From NCBI GenBank assembly GCA_003215545.1, contig QCKF01000006.1, positions 1 to 57,450 of the forward strand: a stretch of DNA of 57,450 bases, read 5' to 3'. The notes beneath the pieces were generated by a model. That model ran no database searches. It had not been told where the DNA came from and saw only the letters and a program-made list of their open reading frames with translations. The position numbers and the translations under genes are program-made. The stretch comes from Prochlorococcus sp. AG-409-L14. GTDB lineage: Bacteria > Cyanobacteriota > Cyanobacteriia > PCC-6307 > Cyanobiaceae. This document shows positions 47,887 through 56,473 of the stretch, in pieces. How positions within the stretch are numbered: position 1 is the first letter of the stretch; the number at the start of each line of letters is the position of its first letter.

Positions 47887-49553
47887 CAATCTCAATTCAA
47901 CCACAAGACAATTCTCCAAAAGAAAGCCTTCAGCCAAAAGGCTGGATGACTTACTTTAGCTTTAGTCTTGATCACAAAGTAATTGGTCTTCAATATTTAG
48001 TTTGTGGATTTATTTTTTATTTAATTGGAGGATTGTTAGCAAGCGCAATGCGTATCGAGCTAACAAGTCCTATATCTGACTTTATGCCAAGAGATGTATA
48101 CAACCAAGTATTGACATTACATGGGACCATAATGATATTCTTGTGGATTGTTCCAGTAGTAAATGGTGGATTTGGCAACTATTTAATACCTTTTTATGTT
48201 GGTGCCAGAGACATGGCATTCCCTAGGCTAAATGCAGTTGCATTTTGGATGATTCCACCATCAGGGTTACTACTTATAAGTAGCTATTTTATCAATGGTG
48301 CAGCACAATCTGGATGGACAGCCTATCCTCCTCTCAGTATTACAACTCCTGCAGCAGGTCAAATCATCTGGATCATTAGTGTACTCCTTCTTGGAGGAAG
48401 TTCTATTTTTGGTGGAATAAATTTCATAGCCACAATACTTAAGCTCCGAAGACCTGGATTAAAACTAATGAATCTACCAATGTATTGCTGGGCAATGCTT
48501 GGAACCAGTATATTAGTAGTCCTATCTACACCTGTACTTGCTGGAACACTAGTACTTTTAAGTTTCGACATTGTCGCCCACACAGGATTTTTCAATCCTG
48601 CATTAGGTGGAAATGTGGTGGTATATCAACATCTATTTTGGTTCTACTCTCACCCAGCAGTATATATAATGGTTTTACCAGCTTTTGGATTAGTTAGCGA
48701 AATAATACCAGTACATTCACGTAAACCATTATTTGGTTATACAACAATGGTTTACTCAATTTTAGCAATAGTTGTTCTTGGATTCGTTGTATGGGCACAC
48801 CACATGTTTACCAGTGGAACACCCCCTTGGATGCGATTATTCTTTACTATCGCGACCTCTTTTATTGCAGTACCAACTGGCATAAAGTTTTTTAATTGGG
48901 TAGCAACTCTCTGGGGTGGAAAAATATCTATAAATAGCGCAATTCTTTTTTCTTGTGGATTCATAATAAACTTTGTATTAGGTGGTATTACAGGAGTCAC
49001 TCTTGCCCAAGTGCCTTTCGACGTTCATGTCCATGATACCTACTATGTAGTTGCTCACTTCCATTACATTGTCTATGGAGGAACTGTATTTGTAATATTT
49101 GCCTCTATTTACCATTGGTACCCAAAATTCACAGGAAGAATGCTTAATGAAAACCTTGGAAGATTTCACTTTGCTCTAACTTTTATAGGGTTTAATCTTT
49201 GCTTTGCGCCTCAACACTGGCTAGGGCTAAATGGAATGCCAAGAAGAGTTGCTGAATATGATCCACAATTTGCTTTCGTGAATCAAATCAGTACTGTCGG
49301 AGCATTATTAATGGCAATAAGTACTCTCCCTTTTTTATGGAACATAATTCAAAGTGCTTTTGTGGGAGAAAAGTCAGGAGATAACCCTTGGAATGCATTA
49401 ACCCCTGAATGGCTAACCAGTTCTCCACCTCCTGTAGAAAACTGGTTGGGAGAAGCACCTCTCATTACAAAGCCATACGGATATGGCTTAAAAGAAGAGT
49501 CCGAAAAACTTGTCTCTGAAGAAGACATTGATGTCAATTTGACCAACCAATGA
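47883..49553 (+). CDS. ctaD: Cytochrome c oxidase subunit I
   Basis: A 556-residue haem-copper oxidase with twelve helices. Ligands: H80 (LTLHGTIMIF) and H394 for haem a, H392 for haem a3, and H257, H306 and H307 for CuB, with Y261 for the His-Tyr cross-link (SHPAVY). The proton-pathway Glu of A1 oxidases (HPEVY) is replaced by Ala with an upstream YS pair (YSHPAVY), which places it in the A2 subgroup. It overlaps ctaC and ctaE by four bases each. Terminal respiratory oxidase of thylakoid or plasma membrane. Confidence 0.98.
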   Translation: MTISIQPQDNSPKESLQPKGWMTYFSFSLDHKVIGLQYLVCGFIFYLIGGLLASAMRIELTSPISDFMPRDVYNQVLTLHGTIMIFLWIVPVVNGGFGNYLIPFYVGARDMAFPRLNAVAFWMIPPSGLLLISSYFINGAAQSGWTAYPPLSITTPAAGQIIWIISVLLLGGSSIFGGINFIATILKLRRPGLKLMNLPMYCWAMLGTSILVVLSTPVLAGTLVLLSFDIVAHTGFFNPALGGNVVVYQHLFWFYSHPAVYIMVLPAFGLVSEIIPVHSRKPLFGYTTMVYSILAIVVLGFVVWAHHMFTSGTPPWMRLFFTIATSFIAVPTGIKFFNWVATLWGGKISINSAILFSCGFIINFVLGGITGVTLAQVPFDVHVHDTYYVVAHFHYIVYGGTVFVIFASIYHWYPKFTGRMLNENLGRFHFALTFIGFNLCFAPQHWLGLNGMPRRVAEYDPQFAFVNQISTVGALLMAISTLPFLWNIIQSAFVGEKSGDNPWNALTPEWLTSSPPPVENWLGEAPLITKPYGYGLKEESEKLVSEEDIDVNLTNQ

Positions 49554-50152
49554 CAAGCCTTACTGAAACACAGCAGCAATCTCAAGCAACCCTTGCTCAT
49601 GAAGGAGAACATCCTGACTACCGAATGTTTGGATTAGCAACTTTTCTAGTTGCTGATGGGATGACATTTGCAGGCTTCTTTGCTGCTTACCTAACCTATA
49701 AAACAGTAAATCCTATTGCACCAGACTCTTCATATGAACTGGAACTAGCTCTACCAACCCTAAATACAATTTTACTGCTTGTAAGCAGTGCAACTTTCCA
49801 TAGAGCAGGAAAAGCCTTAAGAATTGGAAATTCCAAACTTTGTCAGCGCTGGCTGATAATCACATCAACACTTGGGCTCGCATTCTTAACAAGTCAAATG
49901 GTGGAATACTTCACCCTACCCTTTGGACTTACGGATAATTTATATGCAAGTACTTTCTATGCTGTCACAGGTTTCCATGGGCTCCATGTAACACTTGGCA
50001 CAATTATGATCCTTATTGTGTGGTGGCAATCAAGGTCTCCAGATGGGCGAATTAACAAAACAAATCAGTTCCCTTTAGAGGCAGCAGAGCTCTACTGGCA
50101 CTTCGTGGATGGCATCTGGGTGATTTTGTTCATCATCTTCTACCTCCTCTAA
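49550..50152 (+). CDS. ctaE: Cytochrome c oxidase subunit III
   Basis: A 200-residue subunit III with five helices, the short form lacking the two N-terminal helices of the mitochondrial protein. Motifs: FLVADGMTFAGFFAAYL (about 33-49), GFHGLHVTLGTIMI (about 142-155) and AELYWHFVDGIWVILF (about 180-195). It stabilises the oxidase. ATG overlaps the ctaD stop by four bases, completing ctaCDE. Confidence 0.95.
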   Translation: MTSLTETQQQSQATLAHEGEHPDYRMFGLATFLVADGMTFAGFFAAYLTYKTVNPIAPDSSYELELALPTLNTILLLVSSATFHRAGKALRIGNSKLCQRWLIITSTLGLAFLTSQMVEYFTLPFGLTDNLYASTFYAVTGFHGLHVTLGTIMILIVWWQSRSPDGRINKTNQFPLEAAELYWHFVDGIWVILFIIFYLL

Positions 50153-50248
50153 TGTGAAACTATTAATACCAAGTAGCAAAATTTAGAACAAGAAACTTGC
50201 AAACTTCGAAGTAATTAGTCAGAATTCGTTCAATTAAATCTGGCACAA

Positions 50249-50623
50249 ATGCTTGTAGGTAAGGAACTGCTTGACAAAGCCAGATCCCTAAGCAATCGTC
50301 CCGAGGATGAAATTGCTCGTGGTTGTGGCTATGTAGGTCCTAGCGGGAGGGTGCTACGCAAGAGCTTTTACCGTGCTCTAGTAGAGGCAAAGGGCTACAA
50401 ACTCCGCTCAGCGACCTCAGGAAGACCAGGCGGGAGATCATCCCGTGGCAGGCAAGCGGAATTTAAAACCCGAGTCCACGGGAATGGCAACCTGTTAATA
50501 GGTCATGCGTATACAAAAAAACTTGGTCTTGAGCCAGGTATGGAGTTTCGAATTGATATTCGAAAAGAATCAGGTGCTATTTGGCTTCAACCTTTAGACA
50601 GTAAAAAGTCAAAAAAGAACTAA
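50249..50623 (+). CDS. Cyanobacterial AbrB-like (cyAbrB) transcription regulator
   Basis: A 124-residue protein with the cyAbrB layout: a conserved N-terminal part (GCGYVGPSGRVLRKSFYRAL, about 26-45), a glycine/arginine-rich linker (SATSGRPGGRSSRGRQAEF) and a C-terminal AbrB-like region (GHAYTKKLGLEPGMEFRI, about 82-99). These dimeric DNA-binding proteins modulate carbon and nitrogen gene expression in cyanobacteria. It stands alone about 95 bases after ctaE. Confidence 0.93.
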   Translation: MLVGKELLDKARSLSNRPEDEIARGCGYVGPSGRVLRKSFYRALVEAKGYKLRSATSGRPGGRSSRGRQAEFKTRVHGNGNLLIGHAYTKKLGLEPGMEFRIDIRKESGAIWLQPLDSKKSKKN

Positions 50624-50681
50624 GTTATAAAGCAAAAGGAAAATTTTAAGCAAGGCTTTCTTCGATTAATGGTCTGCTGGA

Positions 50682-51341
50682 TTACTCCCATCCATTCTTA
50701 AGAAGCCACTCCATGGACAGTTGAGATTTATTTTGTATATTTTCTTCTGCATCTATTGTTGCCAATAGTATTTTCTGTGCATATTTAGCCATTAAATCTA
50801 CTTCTATATTTACTTTGTCTCCTATTTGTAGTTGATTTAATGTAGTACTTGAAAACGTATGAGGGATAACAGCTAACCAGAAAGTTTTAAACTCACTATT
50901 AAGACCTGCAATCGTAAGGCTAATTCCATCAATAGAGATACTTGCCTTCTTACAAATAAATTTGTCAAATTCCTTGTCTTTCCAACTTATCTGGACCTTC
51001 CATGATTGATCTAATTCGTCAATCAGATGAACTTCTCCTAAACCGTCAACGTGACCGCTTACAAGATGACCTCCTAAACGATCAGAAAATCTCAAAGCTG
51101 GCTCAAGGTTAACCAGACCCCCTCTATCAGATTTATTTGAAAGCGTTGTCTTCTCGATTGTCTCCTCACTTACATCAGCAAGAAAGCCATCCAAAACAAG
51201 ATCCTTTACAGTTAGACATACCCCATCAACAGAAATACTGTCGCCAATAGCTAAAGGGGAGAAAGGCTCGCAACCCCTTACTAATAAGCTTTTTCCTCTG
51301 CGGTGAACACTTCCAACAGATTGAATTAGGCCAGTAAACAT
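50682..51341 (-). CDS. ribE: Riboflavin synthase, alpha chain
   Basis: A 219-residue enzyme with two tandem lumazine-binding barrels: MFTGLIQSVGSVHRRGKSLL and SIDGVCLTVKDL (about residues 38-49) in the first, and GGHLVSGHVDGLGEVHLIDE (about 93-112) with SISIDGISLTIAGLN (about 134-148) in the second. It dismutates 6,7-dimethyl-8-ribityllumazine to riboflavin. Length is normal. Divergent from the DUF151 nuclease gene, 59 bases between starts. Confidence 0.96.
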   Translation of the reverse strand: MFTGLIQSVGSVHRRGKSLLVRGCEPFSPLAIGDSISVDGVCLTVKDLVLDGFLADVSEETIEKTTLSNKSDRGGLVNLEPALRFSDRLGGHLVSGHVDGLGEVHLIDELDQSWKVQISWKDKEFDKFICKKASISIDGISLTIAGLNSEFKTFWLAVIPHTFSSTTLNQLQIGDKVNIEVDLMAKYAQKILLATIDAEENIQNKSQLSMEWLLKNGWE

Positions 51342-51400
51342 TGAAATTCTTCTTTATCAAGATTAAATGGTCATAATCAAAAAAGTAATCAGGAGAAACT

Positions 51401-51979
51401 GTGGTCGAGATGAGCGTTGCCGGTCTCGCCCTCGACGCGTCAACCCGCAGTCCAATAGTTTTACTCCGAGATCTTTCTGGACATAGGCAGATCCCAATTT
51501 GGATAGATCATGCACAGGCTTACAACATAATGATAGGAGCACAAAAAAATCATGCCCAAAAGCCTCAAAGTCATGACTTGATGATCTCTATATTAGAAGC
51601 TGGAAATCTTCTTTTAGAGCGTATAGTTATTCACTCAATCGAAGAAAATACTTTTCAAGCCATCCTAAAACTTCAATCAATTAAAAAAGTAACTAGCTCA
51701 ACTGCAAAAAAGGATATCAAAATCATTGAAATCGATGCTCGTCCAAGTGATGCCATAGCCTTAGCTGTCCGAGCAAAATGCAGCATATGGATGCTTGAAG
51801 AGGTTGTAGCAAAAGCATCAATCCCAGTTGATGTAGATGCAGATGAGGAAGAGAAGGATGAATTCCATAGATTCATAAATGAAACAAGTCCTTCACAACT
51901 TATAAATCACCTAAAGAATAAGAATAACGAGAAGGAACCACCAACAAACTCACCAAATTCAGGCTCAAAGGATAAGTAG
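51401..51979 (+). CDS. Bifunctional nuclease family protein (DUF151)
   Basis: A 192-residue protein with the BFN domain: ALDASTRSPIVLLRDLSGHR (about 10-29), LPIWI-type IPIWIDHAQAYNIMIG (about 32-47) and DARPSDAIALAVRAKCSIWM (about 122-141). The last 50 residues are acidic, then Asn/Pro rich. Homologues have been reported with DNase/RNase activity or stress roles. I chose GTG 51401 because AGGAG lies five bases upstream; the ATG at 51410 would be 14 bases away. The final base overlaps the next start. Confidence 0.9.
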   Translation: MVEMSVAGLALDASTRSPIVLLRDLSGHRQIPIWIDHAQAYNIMIGAQKNHAQKPQSHDLMISILEAGNLLLERIVIHSIEENTFQAILKLQSIKKVTSSTAKKDIKIIEIDARPSDAIALAVRAKCSIWMLEEVVAKASIPVDVDADEEEKDEFHRFINETSPSQLINHLKNKNNEKEPPTNSPNSGSKDK

Positions 51980-53115
51980 TGAAATATATCTATCACAAGT
52001 TTGGCGAAGGTCCAAAAGTTAGTCTTTTTACATTGGGAACAATGAGATCACTAAGTTCTCTTGAACAAATGTATTCAGTTGTCCATGCTGCATACCTAGC
52101 AGGGATAAATCATTTAGAAACAGCACCATCCTATGGGAACGCTCAAAATCTTTTAGGCAAAACCCTAAAAGAGCTTCAGTGTAGAGAAATAGTACCTGTG
52201 AAAAACTGGGTAATTACAAGCAAAATACTCCCAGAGATAGAACTTGAAGAAGGGAAGAAACAAATATTGAAGTCAATCAATGAACTTGGGGTTTCAAAGA
52301 TTCATAATCTTGCAATACATGGGCTAAATACTCCACAACATCTAAATTGGGCTTTAAAAGGTGTTGGTTCTGAGATTATTACTTGGGCATTAGATAATAA
52401 TTTTATTGGCCAAGTAGGCTTTAGCTCTCATGGTAAATCAACTCTTATCAAGGCAGCAATAGAAAGTAAAAGTTTTAAGTTTTGCAGTCTTCATCTACAC
52501 CTTTTTGACCAGGAAAGGATCCCCCTGATAACCAATGTACTAAATGAAGGCATTGGTGTAATGGCAATTTCCCCTGCAGACAAAGGAGGGCATTTACACC
52601 ATCCAAGCAAGAAACTTGTCAAAGACTGTGCACCTTTCTCCCCAATTGAAATTGCCTATAGGTTCTTACTTTCTAAAGGTGTTAGCACTTTAACCTTAGG
52701 TGCTTCAAAACCGGAAGACCTAATCATTGCAAAAAAGCTATCTCGTGCAGATCATCCACTAATAGAAGAAGAAATTTCAGTTCTGAACAACCTAAAGGAA
52801 GAGCGAAGTAAAATACTTTTAGAAGAGGAATGTGGTCAATGTAGAGAATGTCTTCCGTGCCCAAATGAGGTTCCTATTCCTGAACTATTGCGTTTACGCA
52901 ATCTGCGAATAGGTCATGACCTAAAAAGCTTTACAGAAGAACGATACAACCTTATAGGGAGAGCAGGTCATTGGTGGGAAAAAAACAATGCGAGTTCCTG
53001 CGGCAGATGCGGTGATTGTATTCCACGTTGCCCAAACAAACTCGCAATTCCAGACTTACTTGAAGATACACATAAAAGATTAATTGCATCTCCGCGGAGA
53101 AGGTTATGGAGCTGA
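51979..53115 (+). CDS. Aldo/keto reductase fused to a ferredoxin-like cysteine region
   Basis: A 378-residue protein. The N-terminal 270 residues follow the AKR barrel (LGTMRSLSSLEQMYSVVHAA, HLETAPSYGNAQNLLGKTL, AIHGLN, QVGFSSHGK, TLTLGASKPEDL). The C-terminus has two cysteine groups, CGQCRECLPCP (about 293-303) and CGRCGDCIPRCPN (about 340-352), each in a 4Fe-4S-like spacing (CxxCxxCxxC and CxxCxxCxxxCP). It could couple NADPH or flavin chemistry to iron-sulfur electron transfer, as in the DUF/ferredoxin-type AKR group; substrate unknown. GTG start overlaps the previous stop by one base; its 3' end overlaps the convergent lipoprotein by 12 bases. Confidence 0.85.
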   Translation: MKYIYHKFGEGPKVSLFTLGTMRSLSSLEQMYSVVHAAYLAGINHLETAPSYGNAQNLLGKTLKELQCREIVPVKNWVITSKILPEIELEEGKKQILKSINELGVSKIHNLAIHGLNTPQHLNWALKGVGSEIITWALDNNFIGQVGFSSHGKSTLIKAAIESKSFKFCSLHLHLFDQERIPLITNVLNEGIGVMAISPADKGGHLHHPSKKLVKDCAPFSPIEIAYRFLLSKGVSTLTLGASKPEDLIIAKKLSRADHPLIEEEISVLNNLKEERSKILLEEECGQCRECLPCPNEVPIPELLRLRNLRIGHDLKSFTEERYNLIGRAGHWWEKNNASSCGRCGDCIPRCPNKLAIPDLLEDTHKRLIASPRRRLWS

Positions 53116-54108
53116 TTTGTTCCATATTTCTCTATAAAGTATTCTCTGAGTATCACTTAAAATTGGTAAGGACCAACATTTACCCCAAAGAGACTCCTCT
53201 CCACAAACTATAGATTGAAAATCTCTAGAGATGTTAAGATTGTCCTTACAAATCTTTGAAATAGCAAATGGTGGGATAAACCCCGATGCCAGTGATTTAG
53301 ATAAAAAGGGTGTATCCCAAACTCCTTTTATCCATTTTACAGGCAAACTTTGTCTAGATGATTTTGGAATTAATAATAGAGTCCAATTCAAAGGAGAACC
53401 CGCCTTTGGTAAAACAATTTTAAGTCGTGGATCCTTCCTAATACTTTTCATACAACGTTGCAAAGGCAAAACGGCGACGCTTGCTTTATTTGACAAAATC
53501 CAATTCAATCCATTGCGATCATCATAAGTTTTTGCCTGTTTACGCAAAATAGTCAAAGCATTAGGATCACGCATCTTGCTTGCAAGAGATATAATTAAGC
53601 GAGGACTATTAGGTAAAATTATTTGTTTTTCAAGTCTATTGTCTAATAAAACTTCCCAACCTTCTAAAGCCTGATTTAGCCAAGGCTCTCCATTTCTGAA
53701 AACCATTACCCAAGGACTAAAACCTATTGGAAAAACACGACTAGAAAAATCGCTGCCCAACCCATACATGAAATTTTCTACGCTTCCTTCCATACGAGAG
53801 AAAAGTTCGTGAGCTCCTATTGGCTTAAATTTTTCAAAAGGAAATTTATGAATCCAACCATCTCCAATTGCCAGCATATCAATATCTTCTAAAGAAAATC
53901 TCTCGAAATTTTCTCCATAGAACTGACTCTTAAAAAACTCATAGCGCCAGGCGGATGGCAATGCAGCTAAAAATTCCTTAGGAAAGGTTTCTTTCGAGGT
54001 CATGAGAACAGCTTTCGATTTATCTATGCCACAACTTGCAAGCATTCCAAAGCTAGCCAAAAAACTTAAACGAAGTAACTTACGCCTCTTAAGTATCAGT
54101 GGGTTCAT
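53104..54108 (-). CDS. Putative extracellular solute-binding lipoprotein with Tat-like signal
   Basis: 334 residues. The N-terminus MNPLILKRRKLLRLSFLASF has a twin-arginine-like motif KRRKLL and a lipobox LASC ending near residue 26. The body resembles polyamine/iron-type periplasmic binding proteins (weak; for example IGAHELFSRMEGSVENFMYG and VFPIGFSPWVMVFRNGEPWL). It would be held at the outer face of the plasma membrane and bind an unknown small molecule. No permease or ATPase neighbours it. Convergent with the AKR gene (12 bp overlap). A stand-alone role or a partner elsewhere in the genome is possible. Confidence 0.7.
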   Translation of the reverse strand: MNPLILKRRKLLRLSFLASFGMLASCGIDKSKAVLMTSKETFPKEFLAALPSAWRYEFFKSQFYGENFERFSLEDIDMLAIGDGWIHKFPFEKFKPIGAHELFSRMEGSVENFMYGLGSDFSSRVFPIGFSPWVMVFRNGEPWLNQALEGWEVLLDNRLEKQIILPNSPRLIISLASKMRDPNALTILRKQAKTYDDRNGLNWILSNKASVAVLPLQRCMKSIRKDPRLKIVLPKAGSPLNWTLLLIPKSSRQSLPVKWIKGVWDTPFLSKSLASGFIPPFAISKICKDNLNISRDFQSIVCGEESLWGKCWSLPILSDTQRILYREIWNKSAP

Positions 54109-54142
54109 GAGTTAGTGAAAGCAAAAGGTTTAACCATTTGGG

Positions 54143-55318
54143 TTATTGAAATAAGTTAATTACAACTTCCTCACAACCAAGAGCCAATTGATTTGTACTT
54201 GCTCCATTTAATTGAGCTAATAAAGACAAAGCTCCTGCTCCAACGCCCTCTTTGATATATCCAAGTTCATAATCATATAAAACTTTTACATTGCTTTCAT
54301 TAAAGCGAAGGCCGCTTGCAAAAGCCAACAGGCCTACCTGAAAATGTTCTCCAATTAGATCCAAAAGTTGCTCAAAAGCACTTGCATCAGAAGAGGAAAG
54401 CCTCCCCTCTTCAGCAAGCCATGCAGTTGTAGCGAGTGAAATACCTTCAACAAATTCATCACGATTTGCAGGGTTCAATGATTCAAGCGCTAAAGCCAAA
54501 ACTGCCAACATTTGACTACCACCGCCTAATAAAACATTCTGACCAGCTTCTCTGGCACCAAGCAAAAGACCTGCCGCAAAAGGTTGAAAAGGATCTCCAA
54601 TAGCAGCTAATAACGCTTGAGGAGATGGCCTGATTCCTAAATTTGCTGCTAATAGACCCTCCTTAACCAATTTTTTCTTTAAATCCCTAGGCGGATTAAG
54701 AGCACTCCCACTCACAAGACCAGCCACAGGAAAGCCAAGACCGGTCAACACAGCTTGAGCTGTAGTTGTCCCTCCAGGGACACACTCGGCGATTAATAAA
54801 GGGCGATTGATTTCCCTACCAATTCTCAAGCCACTTTTCCAAAGGTTTTGAACACGTTCAATACTCATTGCCTTTCCAGTACTTAAACAAGCCGAAGGAC
54901 CATTGAATACTGAATCAACAAGAACATGAGGAAATGAAGGCTCTTGATCTAAGCCTATGGCAACAATTACAGGATCAATTTGAATCCATTTACCAGCCAC
55001 AAAACCAATTAAAGCTGGTGACACTCCAGCAGACAACGCAGGCAAAGGCCATGTTCGTCTAGACGGAGAAGCGCCGTATAGCAATAGCTCTGCATCAGCA
55101 ACTGCCGTGAACTTGCGTGACTCCGGGGTAGCTCCTGCTTCTGAAATGCCTTCAACCGCTGCAGTCTCAGAACCAGCGAGAATCAAAAAGAAAGCTATTT
55201 GACCAGCACAATCTCTCCAAATAGATAACCATTCCTTAATTCTTTGGGCGGATACACCATTCCCAAAAACCCTACATCCAGAAGGCAATCCAAATGAGGA
55301 AGGCTTTTTCAGATCCAA
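54143..55318 (-). CDS. CobT-homologous phosphoribosyltransferase-like protein
   Basis: A 391-residue member of the nicotinate-nucleotide-dimethylbenzimidazole phosphoribosyltransferase superfamily (the cyanobacterial/archaeal TIGR00303-like form). Segments such as LLIAECVPGGTTTAQAVLTG (about 189-208), NVLLGGGSQMLAVLALALES (about 262-281), LTGLGFPVAGLVSG and GVGAGALSLLAQLNG near the end match the family. True CobT activates the lower ligand of cobalamin. These cyanobacteria are reported to make pseudocobalamin with adenine as lower ligand, so this protein is a candidate for that step (inference). Downstream of a DUF2232 gene by 4 bases, within the topA operon. Confidence 0.82.
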   Translation of the reverse strand: MDLKKPSSFGLPSGCRVFGNGVSAQRIKEWLSIWRDCAGQIAFFLILAGSETAAVEGISEAGATPESRKFTAVADAELLLYGASPSRRTWPLPALSAGVSPALIGFVAGKWIQIDPVIVAIGLDQEPSFPHVLVDSVFNGPSACLSTGKAMSIERVQNLWKSGLRIGREINRPLLIAECVPGGTTTAQAVLTGLGFPVAGLVSGSALNPPRDLKKKLVKEGLLAANLGIRPSPQALLAAIGDPFQPFAAGLLLGAREAGQNVLLGGGSQMLAVLALALESLNPANRDEFVEGISLATTAWLAEEGRLSSSDASAFEQLLDLIGEHFQVGLLAFASGLRFNESNVKVLYDYELGYIKEGVGAGALSLLAQLNGASTNQLALGCEEVVINLFQ

Positions 55319-55322
55319 ATCT

Positions 55323-56012
55323 CTAAAGCGGGTCTAAAACAACCAATCCATTTAGCAATGATGGTGGCTCAGGCATTTTTGCGTGTAATCGAGGGAAAAT
55401 CCAAAAGGCAAAGGCATGAAGAACAAATACATAGATAAGTTCCTGAAGAAGCACCAACAAAATTGCCATGAATTGAACTTGCAACAAATCAGGAGAAGTT
55501 TGAACATTAAATATTCCCAAAATCCTCTCTAAAAATCCTGAAGCAGCTCTTGTAATAATCACCCAAAGGTTTTCACCTACCAAAAGTGAAAGAATTAAAA
55601 CCCTTACTAAAAAACCTGACGTACCCAATAAAGATCCAATTCCCCAACTTATCCACCAACTCTTTTCTCGATACCAGCACCAACCCAACCAAATTGATAA
55701 CAATCCATAAGGAAATAAAAGTAGTGGTCCACGGACTGGGCCCATCAACGCAATCAATAAAAGTACACTTATAAAAACACCTTCAATTCCTGCCCTTTTG
55801 CCTCGCCTTATAAATAACAAAGCCAAAGGTAATGGCAATGCAAGCCTAAAAAGTGCTCCGCCAACTGGTAAGTAATAAAGAGCGACCCAAATAAGTGATG
55901 TTACAGCAGCTAAATATGATCCTTCCATCATTCTTAAAGCCTCTAAACGCGTCAAAGGCGTCTCTCTCACTTTCCTCTTATGCCGAGTAACATTTTGATT
56001 AAATCTAATCAA
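55323..56012 (-). CDS. DUF2232 membrane protein
   Basis: A 229-residue protein with six or seven hydrophobic helices and the DUF2232 outline: LTRLEALRMMEGSYLAAVTSL (about residues 20-40), YYLPVGGALFRLALPLPLAL (about 46-65), RRGKRAGIEGVFISVLLL, GPVRGPLLLFPYGLLSIWLG and a C-terminal LQELIYVFVLHAFAFWIFPRL. Function unknown; related YybS proteins are linked to sporulation in other bacteria. Its start overlaps the upstream lipoprotein stop by four bases. Confidence 0.85.
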   Translation of the reverse strand: MIRFNQNVTRHKRKVRETPLTRLEALRMMEGSYLAAVTSLIWVALYYLPVGGALFRLALPLPLALLFIRRGKRAGIEGVFISVLLLIALMGPVRGPLLLFPYGLLSIWLGWCWYREKSWWISWGIGSLLGTSGFLVRVLILSLLVGENLWVIITRAASGFLERILGIFNVQTSPDLLQVQFMAILLVLLQELIYVFVLHAFAFWIFPRLHAKMPEPPSLLNGLVVLDPL

Positions 56013-56473
56013 CGTTGTATACCTCTTAAAGGTGTGACCTTGGTGGACCGATCAGTTTCAACTCTCTCAATCCTTTCAACTTCGAAAATTACTCCAGATC
56101 TTCTTAATGCGTTAGTAACTGTCTCTGCAGGTGCCGAGGGATTGGCTCCTGAAAGTTTAATTGTTATTCGATATGGCTGAGGCTTAAAGGATCTATTTGT
56201 CAATACTAAATCCTTAATCTCTTTTCTGTCTTCTTTAGATGAGAAAGGTGTTTTTATATTTTTTTTAGCACTCCTTTTCGAAGATTCACTTACTTTAGCC
56301 ACAGGCTTCTTAACAGCTTCTGAGGCCGCATCTTGAGACACTGGAGAGTCAAAACTCTCGGAAAGTTTGCTTCCAATCTGGGTCCCACCACAAGCCTGAA
56401 TTACAAGGAAAAGTATGAGGAGAAATATATGTTTAGGGTCTAACTTTTGATAATCAGACTTCACACTATCCAT
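56009..56473 (-). CDS. Small putative lipoprotein
   Basis: 154 residues with a signal: a hydrophobic stretch HIFLLILFLVIQACGG (about residues 14-29), the cysteine of which suits a lipobox (IQAC). After that, Ser/Lys-rich low-complexity sequence and a C-terminal half (PQPYRITIKLSGANPSAPAE, about 100-119) with VTNALRRSGVIFEVERIERV. Unknown family. Start overlaps the topA stop by one base (TAATG) and its own stop overlaps the next start by four, so all four genes are one operon. Confidence 0.7.
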   Translation of the reverse strand: MDSVKSDYQKLDPKHIFLLILFLVIQACGGTQIGSKLSESFDSPVSQDAASEAVKKPVAKVSESSKRSAKKNIKTPFSSKEDRKEIKDLVLTNRSFKPQPYRITIKLSGANPSAPAETVTNALRRSGVIFEVERIERVETDRSTKVTPLRGIQR

